Below, in pieces: positions 1-6,428 of a stretch of DNA of 15,627 nt. Every line of letters starts with the position of its first letter. Position 1 is the first letter of the stretch. The notes beneath the pieces were generated by a model. It was not told the origin of the DNA and did not search any database. It saw only the letters and a program-made list of their open reading frames with translations. The stretch is from Bacteroidales bacterium UBA6408 (GTDB taxonomy: Bacteria > Bacteroidota > Bacteroidia > Bacteroidales > UBA932): NCBI GenBank assembly GCA_002439805.1, contig DJPQ01000028.1:44185-59811 (forward strand), written 5' to 3'. Both the position numbers and the translations under genes were made by a program.

Positions 1-244
1 CCCCCGCCGGGCTTCTCGCCGCCGGCATCCGCCGTCTCTCCGGAACCGTTCCTCTCGACAGGATTGTCCTCATGGCCATACGGCTTATAAAGTCCCGGCT
101 GTAACTATACGCTCGACTGAGGACTGCCGCAACACCTTGACATCCTTTCTCACATCGCCCTACGACACACCCGCGCACGAAATCACTTCCTGCGCGGGTG
201 CAACGTTGTTGTGTGTTGTTTGTGTATGTTAAGCAAGAGTACGG
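1..244. other. Left-edge stretch without a confident gene
   Basis: This region lies downstream of the last fimbrillin gene. It contains a strong hairpin at 168-200 (separate entry). Two short open stretches reach the window edge. On the plus strand, frame 3 is open from base 3 to a TAA at 102-104 (34 amino-acid codons plus stop) and could be the 3' end of a convergent gene. On the minus strand, one frame is open from about base 100 to base 1, reading polar, Gly/Glu-rich residues, but it is preceded by an in-frame TAG and has no usable start codon. Neither can be confirmed because the neighbouring sequence is missing. If the plus-strand reading is real, the hairpin would separate two convergent genes. 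Confidence 0.3.
168..200. terminator. Hairpin downstream of the fimbrial operon, probable terminator
   Basis: CACCCGCGCA at 168-177 is the exact reverse complement of TGCGCGGGTG at 191-200. Inside lie one C-C mismatch, three further pairs (GAA/TTC) and a five-base loop. This GC-rich stem begins about 45 bases after the last stop codon of the minus-strand operon. On the minus strand it is not followed by a U tract. On the plus strand it is followed by a T/G-rich stretch. Bacteroidales terminators often lack a clean U tract, so a terminator, possibly bidirectional, is the best reading. An RNA-stabilising or regulatory stem is the alternative. Confidence 0.5.
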
Positions 245-1165
245 TTAGTCGCTCATTGCTTCGCCTCCGGTAATCTCAGTCCCCTCTTCCCAATCCTTGA
301 TGGTGATGTCGCCGAGAGTGATTTCGTCGCGGCCGACAAGGAGATTTGCGGTGGTATATTTCCCTCCTTCAAGTATGATGTCGCTTGAGTGAGTGTATTT
401 GTAGTTCTTGCCGTCGATGCGGACAATGATAGTCCTGAGACCTGCCTGCGGGATGATTACAGACTCGTACTGTTCGTTTTTCTTCACCATCGGCAGAGGT
501 ATGCTGAGGTCAGGAGTTCCCGCTTCCGCAGTGACGGCGCGTGTGTAATAGTTAACCTTGGCCTTTGTCGCCGCTCCCGGAACCGTCACCGTTTCCACAT
601 TCGGAGTGCCGTGCCACTGGTTGCGGTAGCTAAGTTTCACGATGAGCTTTGCCATGACATGCTTGAACTCCAGCACGACGGGGTTCTCGTTGGAGCGGAC
701 ACCCTCGGGGCGCGTGGCGACGAGCAGGTCGCTCCCTGTCTGGTCTGTGACGTCAATGCTGTAGTCTCCTGCCTGGAGGTCGGCTACGGCATCGGTCGTC
801 GCCGGGTAAATCCCTATGAAATAGTGCGGATCCACGGGGTTCTTCCATAGCATCTGGGGCTCTGCGCCCCAGGCTCCGCCCTTGAGCGTGTTAAGGGAGT
901 TGTTCACCACGCGCCCTTCAGCCGCAGGCACGGCAGGAGGCGTTTCAGTCCATGCATAGATGCTGATTACATCCCCCTCTGAGAAGGATTCCTCTCCGTT
1001 TTCGTTTGTTGTGACGCGGGTTCCGATTTCGGTAGCCACGGTGATGTATTTCGACGGCTCGGACGGCTTCACATCTTCAGTGACAGTCACAGTCTTGTTG
1101 CACCCGGCCATTGCCGCTGCCATTCCGGCAAGTGCAAGCATGTAGTTGTTCATTTTCATAATCAT
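245..1165 (-). CDS. Fimbrillin family lipoprotein (Mfa_like_1 type), last gene of the operon
   Basis: Predicted 306-residue secreted fimbrial subunit. A short hydrophobic signal ends in a lipobox (AMAGC) with the lipid-accepting Cys22. The mature part is a beta-sandwich-type fimbrillin. Recognisable family marks are QMLWKNP near 104-110, the central strand LEFKHVMAKLIVKL at 165-178, and a late EGGKYTTANLLVG segment at 266-278 followed by a strand and a Trp (DW, 291-292). The C-terminus (EITGGEAMSD) resembles that of the upstream paralogue at 1278-2210. In this family the lipoprotein precursor is exported and subunits polymerise by strand exchange; that is family knowledge. Three in-frame ATGs (codons 1, 3 and 5) lie behind an A-rich leader, so the exact start is uncertain by a few codons. 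A 112-base AT-rich gap separates it from the upstream gene, and I see no clear -7 box there, so cotranscription is likely. Shaft versus accessory role cannot be told. Confidence 0.85.
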   Translation of the reverse strand: MIMKMNNYMLALAGMAAAMAGCNKTVTVTEDVKPSEPSKYITVATEIGTRVTTNENGEESFSEGDVISIYAWTETPPAVPAAEGRVVNNSLNTLKGGAWGAEPQMLWKNPVDPHYFIGIYPATTDAVADLQAGDYSIDVTDQTGSDLLVATRPEGVRSNENPVVLEFKHVMAKLIVKLSYRNQWHGTPNVETVTVPGAATKAKVNYYTRAVTAEAGTPDLSIPLPMVKKNEQYESVIIPQAGLRTIIVRIDGKNYKYTHSSDIILEGGKYTTANLLVGRDEITLGDITIKDWEEGTEITGGEAMSD

Positions 1166-1277
1166 TTTTTTTCAGTAGTTTTTTATCTTTTTGTGTTTTT
1201 CCAGATGTTTGGTCAATCTGAATGGCGGGAGTTGAGATGAATTTTGGAGGATAGATGAATATAGGCCCAAAAGACAC

Positions 1278-2210
1278 TCAAATCCTTTCTGCTTCGCCGC
1301 CCGGTATTTCCTCCGGCTCATTCCAGTTATTGACGCTGACATTGCGCGCGAGAGTCAATTTGTCCTTGCCCACCTTGAGGTTCATCGTGTAGGCATATCC
1401 GCCCTCGAAACTGATGCCGGCGGCCGGAACTACATAGGAGTGGCTGGTCCCGTCCTCCATCGTCACAATGATGGCCTCTTCGCCGGGCTTCTGTCCGAGC
1501 CCCGGGAAGAATATGCCTTCGTAGCAGTTGTCGCCGGCCTTGTGCATGATGACGTCAACCGAGGCGGCGTCTGTCGGGACGCTTACTGCATTGAAAGCCG
1601 CGAGGTCACAGTTGACGGTGCCGGCGGCGCGCTTGATGGTCACCGACTTGACCGGCATATCCACGCCGTCGAACTGATTTCCTTTCGTGATGTTCACGGT
1701 GAGCTTCACGAGCGCGTGGCTGAAGTTCACGGCAATGGCGCTGGCCCAATCGAGATCCGTGTATGGCGCGAAGTCATCGTCGGCGAAGCATACGAAGTCG
1801 GCTGCGTCGATGCCCGCTGTCTGGTCGGCAGGAATGTCGAATGAGATGATTTTCTCTCCGACGACTGCGGATGTATATGGCGCGTAGGCATAGACCGCCG
1901 CGTGATCCTGAGCGTTTTTCCAGAGCATGAGCTCGGACGCGGTCCATTTCCCGTTTGCATCCTTGCTCCATAGAACATTGCTTGCCGTGAACCTGTCGCC
2001 TGTGCCGTAGTCGATGTAGAGCCCGAGGGTCTCGCCCTCATAGTCGCTTGTTCCCGCCTTGGTGAGCGGAGCCGCAACCGTGGTGTTCACGCGGACAACC
2101 CCGTCGGCGGGGAAGTTTCCTTCCTGTGCTTTCTGCTCCTTGTTGCATCCGGAAGCTGCGGCGACAAGCGCCATTGCGGCAAATATGTATTTCAGATTTT
2201 TCATAATCAT
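1278..2210 (-). CDS. Fimbrillin family lipoprotein (Mfa_like_1 type)
   Basis: Predicted 310-residue fimbrial subunit and paralogue of the gene at 245-1165. The signal peptide ends in a lipobox (AASGC) with Cys22. Shared marks are LMLWKNAQDHAAVYAYAPY near 94-112, VNFSHALVKLTVNI at 161-174, a late FEGGYAYTMNLKVGKDKLTL segment (about 268-287), then an NNW strand and the ending PGGEAERI. This is the usual architecture of Bacteroidales FimA/Mfa1-like pilins and is consistent with a surface polymer. The gene starts only 19 bases after the stop of the large GLUG fimbrillin, so the two are almost surely cotranscribed. Its 5' end (ATGATTATGAAAAAT) is nearly the same as that of the next gene, which points to tandem duplication. 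The ATG at codon 3 (2204) is an equally good start. Confidence 0.85.
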   Translation of the reverse strand: MIMKNLKYIFAAMALVAAASGCNKEQKAQEGNFPADGVVRVNTTVAAPLTKAGTSDYEGETLGLYIDYGTGDRFTASNVLWSKDANGKWTASELMLWKNAQDHAAVYAYAPYTSAVVGEKIISFDIPADQTAGIDAADFVCFADDDFAPYTDLDWASAIAVNFSHALVKLTVNITKGNQFDGVDMPVKSVTIKRAAGTVNCDLAAFNAVSVPTDAASVDVIMHKAGDNCYEGIFFPGLGQKPGEEAIIVTMEDGTSHSYVVPAAGISFEGGYAYTMNLKVGKDKLTLARNVSVNNWNEPEEIPGGEAERI

Positions 2211-2229
2211 TGTCTTTCAGTCGTTAAAT

Positions 2230-4362
2230 TTATCTTGCCGTAATGTCGTGGGTTGAGGAGCTGTTTGTCGCGCCGATGACCCCGAAGCCCATCGTGTTCG
2301 TTGCCGCGACATAGCTGCATCTTACGGTTTCCGCATTTCCTCCGTCAAATCCGAGGAATGCGCCTGCCTGCGACGGACCGTTTTCGTCGTCTTCGGTGTA
2401 TTTTTTCGGAACCGTGACTTCTCCCTCCGCCTTGCAGTCAGTTGCAGTGGCGTTTGCCATATAACCGGCCAGACCTCCCGTGTGGTGCTGATAGTAATCG
2501 AGCGCGGACATCATCTTCCCATATGCCGTGCAGTTGTTCAGCGTGCAGTTGCTTCGGTCTTCTCCATCGCCTCCGTTAAAATATCCGACAAAGCCTCCGC
2601 AGTTCCAGTTCGTGGCTGTCACGTCCGCATAAGACACACAGTCTGTTATTGTTCCGGTTCCTTCATGAGCACCGGTAAATCCACCTACTGCATAGTACCC
2701 CTTTACACTTCCCCTTACGGAGCAGTTGTAGCAGGAACTTATGAATAGAGCGCCGGCAAGACCGCCTGAGCACTGGTCTCCGACAACCGTCACGTCAGCC
2801 GTGCTGTTACGAATCGTGCAGTAGCATGCCTGCCCGACGATTCCTCCGAAGCATCCATTTGCGTTCAGACCGTTGCTTGTCACCTTGCCGCTTACATGGC
2901 AGTTGATGATTTCCGGAACGGCTGAAGTAGAACCTCCGGCCTGAGAGATTGTCCCAATCAGAATGCCGGCAAATTCGTCTGCCTTGACATCGGCGCCAGT
3001 TATGGTCAGGTCGCTGATGATGAATGACGATGCATTGCCGAAGAATCCCGCTGACTCGCCCGTGCCGCTCTTATCGACCTTGAGGTTTTTGATTGTCTTT
3101 CCGTTGCCGTCAAAATGTCCGTAGGGACTTTTTCCGGCAAAGTCCTTCTGATAGCCGATAGGTGTCCACTCCTTGCCGGCGAGGTCTATGTCGTTGGTGA
3201 GCTTGAAATGCCTTCCATTGCTAAGTTCGTTGACCACTCCCGAATTGATGACCTGTGCAAGGCAGGCGAGGTCAGCGCCTGATGTCATGAGAAACGGGTC
3301 GTCCTCGGTGCCGCTGCCCTGAATGTCACTGATGGCGGAAACCGATCCGTCCCACACCGCGAATGCCGTCGCGTCGGTGTCGCCGTCCGGCAGCGTGGCT
3401 TCGTTCCAGTCGCTTACCTTAATCGGAGAGGCGAGCGAGACGACTCCCTTGCCGACCTTGAGCGCAAGCTCATAACTGTGGTTGATTTCAAACACCGTCT
3501 TGGTCTGCGACTTCCATTCGTAATCCGTGCCGTTAATCCTGAGATTCACCGCGAGTTCACCTGCCAACATTTCAAAAGGAATCACAAGGCACTCGTATTC
3601 AGCCACTGCCTTCTTTGTTCCGAGTTCGCCTGCCGTGAATCCCGTCTCGCACGGGGAAATCGTCTTGTCCAGAGACGACTGCGCGGTACTGTTCAGCCAC
3701 CACTGTCCGCCTTCCTCATCTATCATGAAATCATACTTGTTGGTGAATTTGCCGATACTGATGCTCTCTATCGGATTCGCAGTCGTTCCGGGCACGGCGT
3801 TGAACTCGTCGTCGAGGGTGACCTTGACCTTCAGCTTGGCCTTCATGTGCGAGAATTCCACCGCGATGCTTCCGTCTGTTGGAAGGAACTGTGTCGGAGC
3901 CATATAGAGCAGGTCAAGCGTCTTGAGCCTTTCCGGAGTCGTCTGCTCGGACACGAAATTAACCGTGAATTTTCTGAAATTGTCCTCCGAGAACATGGTG
4001 GTGTTGTCGCAGAAAATGGCAGCCGCTGTCACAGGTGAGCTTGAGTCCGCCCAAAGCATCTGGAATTCGTCGTCTGCCGCTACGCCTGTCGGGCTTATGA
4101 GCCGGCTTGTCCATTCCCCGTTTTTGAGGGTCATGGCCGCGTAGTAATTGTACTGGCTCTTGGCCGCGCCGGAGATGCGCAGCACGAATGCCTGGATGTC
4201 GTCGGCTTCGGTGACGCCGGTGTTGCCGCTCGCCATGGACGGGACCACGTGCATCCGCTGTCCAGGGCCGGCTTCTTCTGCCTCAGTCGTATTCTTGGTG
4301 CAGGCGGCAAAACTGAGCGCCGCAAGCGCAAGAATCATCGAACAATAAATCGTTTTCTTCAT
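2230..4362 (-). CDS. Fimbrillin-like lipoprotein with C-terminal GLUG beta-helix, candidate tip adhesin
   Basis: This 710-residue protein has two parts. The N-terminal ~320 residues are fimbrillin-like: lipobox LSFAAC with Cys21, QMLWADS at 101-107, VEFSHMKAKLKVKV at 168-181, and the closing strand VSDWNEA at 316-322. From about 330 onward comes a repeat domain. It opens with an EDDPFLMTSGADLACLAQ segment (353-370), then FKLTNDIDLAGKEWTPIG (386-403) and HFDGNGKTIKNLKV (416-429). After that are repeated units with GGxxG signatures (GGIVG, GGLAG, GGFTG, GGFVG, GGLAG) followed by C/N-rich strands, as in GLUG-repeat adhesins that fold as a right-handed beta-helix. It is about twice the length of the two pilins after it, and many cysteines lie in the repeats. 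The sequence and operon position suggest a fimbrial tip or surface adhesin; the ligand cannot be inferred. It lies 68 bases after the FimB/Mfa2-like gene and 19 bases before the next fimbrillin. Confidence 0.85.
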   Translation of the reverse strand: MKKTIYCSMILALAALSFAACTKNTTEAEEAGPGQRMHVVPSMASGNTGVTEADDIQAFVLRISGAAKSQYNYYAAMTLKNGEWTSRLISPTGVAADDEFQMLWADSSSPVTAAAIFCDNTTMFSEDNFRKFTVNFVSEQTTPERLKTLDLLYMAPTQFLPTDGSIAVEFSHMKAKLKVKVTLDDEFNAVPGTTANPIESISIGKFTNKYDFMIDEEGGQWWLNSTAQSSLDKTISPCETGFTAGELGTKKAVAEYECLVIPFEMLAGELAVNLRINGTDYEWKSQTKTVFEINHSYELALKVGKGVVSLASPIKVSDWNEATLPDGDTDATAFAVWDGSVSAISDIQGSGTEDDPFLMTSGADLACLAQVINSGVVNELSNGRHFKLTNDIDLAGKEWTPIGYQKDFAGKSPYGHFDGNGKTIKNLKVDKSGTGESAGFFGNASSFIISDLTITGADVKADEFAGILIGTISQAGGSTSAVPEIINCHVSGKVTSNGLNANGCFGGIVGQACYCTIRNSTADVTVVGDQCSGGLAGALFISSCYNCSVRGSVKGYYAVGGFTGAHEGTGTITDCVSYADVTATNWNCGGFVGYFNGGDGEDRSNCTLNNCTAYGKMMSALDYYQHHTGGLAGYMANATATDCKAEGEVTVPKKYTEDDENGPSQAGAFLGFDGGNAETVRCSYVAATNTMGFGVIGATNSSSTHDITAR

Positions 4363-4430
4363 TTTTATGTGAGTTTATGTTTGTTTCGTGTTCTCTCAAT
4401 GGAACGGCATATATCCCGAATCATGGAGTT

Positions 4431-5327
4431 TCATCCCTCCGGGTTGAGGATTGTCCCGTCGAATGCCCATCCTTCCGTCCACCCGTCGATTCTGAACGGA
4501 TTGACGTACATATATTCGCGGAGTTCGCTGACTTTCAGCTTGAGGATATAACGTCCTGACTGGATCATCACCGGAGTCTCGACGCTGCATTTCATCGTCT
4601 TTCCGTCCTTCATCGTGACTGTCATTCGGATGGCCGAGTTCGACTCGCCCATGACGGTCGGCATCACCCTCATTGCCTCCGTCGTGACTTTCCCGTTTTC
4701 GGTGGATATGAACTTCGGACTGCGCACCCCGACTGCGACGCCGTTCACCGTGACACCGTGTCCTTCGTCATTGACGTTCATGAGATTCACTCCGGCAGCC
4801 ATGTTGAGAAACTCCATCTGAATGGCGCTTACCGCCTCCGCCTCGTCAAGTTCAACCGTGAGTTCCGGGAGAAATGGCCTGATCGCGGCGCGGACCAGCT
4901 GATGACCGCTGCTGCCGACCGTGACGTCCGCCATGTATGCGAACGCCTCGTGAGGATTGAGCGTGAGGTCGGAAAGGCTTGCCACGGGCTCGGCATCGTC
5001 AGAAACGGAATATGGCTTCGTCATGTTCACAGCTCCGGCAAAGCGGTACTGCCCTTCGTTCAGGAGAAAATGTTCCCGCGCCAGGCCTTCGGCATCGGTG
5101 AAGCGGCGCATCGTGGAGGTCTTTGCGGAATTGTCATGTATGCAGAGCAGGATGTCGCTGACTTCGGGATTCGTGTCCGTTGCCCCGTCCCGGCTGAGTT
5201 CGAGGCTGACGGACTGCGTCCCGTCTGTTCCTGCCCCGTGCGTCACCGTGACATTGCAGGCGGAAGTTCCGAGCAGGAGAGAAAACAATCCCATCGCCAT
5301 TATAATAATAGGTATATGTCTTTTCAT
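4431..5327 (-). CDS. FimB/Mfa2-like or DUF5119-like fimbrial accessory lipoprotein
   Basis: Predicted 298-residue lipoprotein with a hydrophobic signal and lipobox GTSAC (Cys24). The mature protein is beta-rich with short strands such as QYRFAGAVNM (93-102) and IRMTVTMKDG (233-242). It ends in FRIDGWTEGWAFDGTILNP, a closing pattern seen in anchor or accessory subunits encoded beside Bacteroidales fimbrillins. In Porphyromonas, FimB/Mfa2 lipoproteins anchor the fimbria to the outer membrane and limit its length. An equivalent role here is inferred from position and lipobox, because overall resemblance is only family-level. Its ATG overlaps the stop of the upstream beta-barrel gene (ATGA, 5324-5327), so translation is coupled and the two products probably work together. 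It could also be a minor stalk subunit. Confidence 0.65.
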   Translation of the reverse strand: MKRHIPIIIMAMGLFSLLLGTSACNVTVTHGAGTDGTQSVSLELSRDGATDTNPEVSDILLCIHDNSAKTSTMRRFTDAEGLAREHFLLNEGQYRFAGAVNMTKPYSVSDDAEPVASLSDLTLNPHEAFAYMADVTVGSSGHQLVRAAIRPFLPELTVELDEAEAVSAIQMEFLNMAAGVNLMNVNDEGHGVTVNGVAVGVRSPKFISTENGKVTTEAMRVMPTVMGESNSAIRMTVTMKDGKTMKCSVETPVMIQSGRYILKLKVSELREYMYVNPFRIDGWTEGWAFDGTILNPEG

Positions 5328-6205
5328 CTTCCTGATTTCTTGCTTGTTTTGTCCGGAATCGAGAATGTCAGACGGCCCCCGCTTTCCCAGATGAAGTTGC
5401 TTTTGTGTCCGTCGGCGGGGAGCGCGTCAATGTGCCTCCCGGTTCCGAAGGTCAGACCCGTGAAGACCCCCACGTTCATCCATGGGAGCACGGCATAGCC
5501 GACCTGAACGCGCCCGCCGAGCCCGAGCTGCCAGTTTCCCGCGCTGAATATGGACTCTTTCTCTGCCATAGTCCTTGTCCTGGCCTTTGAGCCGAGCGCG
5601 GAGATTGCCGGAGCGAGTTCGAGGCTCCATTTCCCGTCCTTTGTCGCCGGGATGATGGCCAGGATGTCGAAGTTGAGGCGCAGTCCGTAGTTCTGCAGGA
5701 AAACGGAGCTTTCAAGTTCGCCGTAGTAGCCGCCTCCCTTGCCGAGGACTGCTGCACGGAACTGCTCTCCGTCCTTGGAAAGCCACAGGTTGGCCTCCGA
5801 GCAGCATTCCCGTGAGGTCAGCCGCGTTCCTCCGAGGCCTGCGAACACTTCAAGTGAAAGCCAGCCGTTGAACCTGTAGCCGGCGAACAGACTTCCCGAG
5901 CCACCCGCGTGCGCACCTCCTGTCCCGAAGCTGCTGAACGTGCTTTCGGCGAAGGCGAGTCCTCCTTCAGCGCCGGCGTACCAGCCTTTCCCGAAACCGC
6001 TCCTTGCTTTTTTCCCGCAACCGGCCTCGAACCGGGCTTCGGCTATGTTTTCAGTTTCCGGATTGTCCTCGGGAGCCGTTTCGACGACCTCGCTCTCAGT
6101 TTCTCTATCGTAAACCGGCATAGTCTTGTATTCGGAGCCTCTCCCGTCCGCACCTGCCAGCGTCAGGATGATTGCCGAGGCTGTCAATGATTTCAGAAAT
6201 TTCAC
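5324..6205 (-). CDS. Outer-membrane beta-barrel protein, first gene of fimbrial operon
   Basis: Predicted 293-residue protein from a GTG start at 6205. The frame is open to a TTG at 6265, but the GTG places a typical signal peptide (VKFLKSLTASAIILTLAGADG) at the N-terminus and lies about 60 bases after the likely transcription start; the upstream TTG would be nearly leaderless. After the signal comes an acidic linker (about 30-60), then repeated amphipathic strands separated by glycine-rich turns (GWYAGAEGGLAFAES, GSLFAGYRFNGWLSLEVFAGLG, LGLGGRVQVGYAVLPWMNVGVFTGL). These resemble small OmpA/OmpW-type or DUF3575-like barrels. The last strand (GGRLTFSIP) is followed by a short basic tail. The family is not identified with certainty. 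Its place at the head of the operon, with ATGA coupling to a FimB/Mfa2-like lipoprotein, suggests a role in fimbrial export or anchoring; that is inference. Confidence 0.7.
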   Translation of the reverse strand: MKFLKSLTASAIILTLAGADGRGSEYKTMPVYDRETESEVVETAPEDNPETENIAEARFEAGCGKKARSGFGKGWYAGAEGGLAFAESTFSSFGTGGAHAGGSGSLFAGYRFNGWLSLEVFAGLGGTRLTSRECCSEANLWLSKDGEQFRAAVLGKGGGYYGELESSVFLQNYGLRLNFDILAIIPATKDGKWSLELAPAISALGSKARTRTMAEKESIFSAGNWQLGLGGRVQVGYAVLPWMNVGVFTGLTFGTGRHIDALPADGHKSNFIWESGGRLTFSIPDKTSKKSGR

Positions 6206-6273
6206 TGCTGTCCGTGTTTTGCGTTTATTTTTATCGTTTATCTCATGGTCTGGGAACGACCTCAAAAACTTGG

Positions 6274-6281
6274 CAAAAGTA
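6274..6281 (-). promoter_or_regulatory. Bacteroidales -7 box for the fimbrial operon
   Basis: On the minus strand this reads TACTTTTG, an exact match to the TAnnTTTG -7 consensus of the Bacteroidetes primary sigma factor. Transcription would begin around 6266-6270, about 60 bases before the GTG at 6205. No TTTG is present at the usual -33 distance, which fits a promoter needing an activator. The promoter call rests on motif and position only. Confidence 0.55.
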
Positions 6282-6319
6282 CGGAAGAAAAATGTGAAGG
6301 CGGGTGAACGGCGGGTTTT

Positions 6320-6358
6320 GTTTGTGAAAATGGGGGCGGGGAATGTCGATTTTTGTGA
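6320..6358. promoter_or_regulatory. Putative operator sites upstream of fimbrial promoter
   Basis: GTTTGTGAAAAT at 6320-6331 (plus strand) is identical to bases 7653-7664 upstream of the membrane AraC-like gene. Here it lies 38 bases from the -7 box, there 35 bases. A second TTTGTGA occurs at 6352-6358 in the same orientation, 31 bases from the first (about three helical turns). The shared spacing and the missing -33 element suggest activator-binding sites. Which protein binds is inference; the adjacent AraC-like regulator is the obvious candidate. Confidence 0.45.
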
Positions 6359-6372
6359 GTTTTAAAGATTTC

Positions 6373-6412
6373 TCACTTCGTTCGAAATGACAAAATTCGC
6401 TTGGAATGGCAA
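6373..6412. repeat. REP-like palindromic and direct-repeat element
   Basis: TCACTTCG at 6373-6380 and CGAAATGA at 6383-6390 form an 8-bp near-palindrome (one G-U pair in minus-strand RNA) around a two-base centre. The right half, TTCGTTCGAAATGACAA (6377-6393), recurs in degenerate form as TTCGCTTGGAATGGCAA (6396-6412), matching at 13 of 17 positions. The pattern resembles short dispersed intergenic repeats of the TTCGCTCGGAATGACA type. It lies just after the stop of the regulator gene and may also terminate that transcript. Confidence 0.4.
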
Positions 6413-6428
6413 TAAGGGCAGCTGACGC

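Noticed and set aside
1..101. Minus-strand partial gene at the left edge
   Set aside because: The plausible-looking frame is preceded by TAG and contains no ATG, GTG or TTG. The overlapping frame with ATG codons gives an Arg/Pro-rich peptide typical of an off-frame reading.
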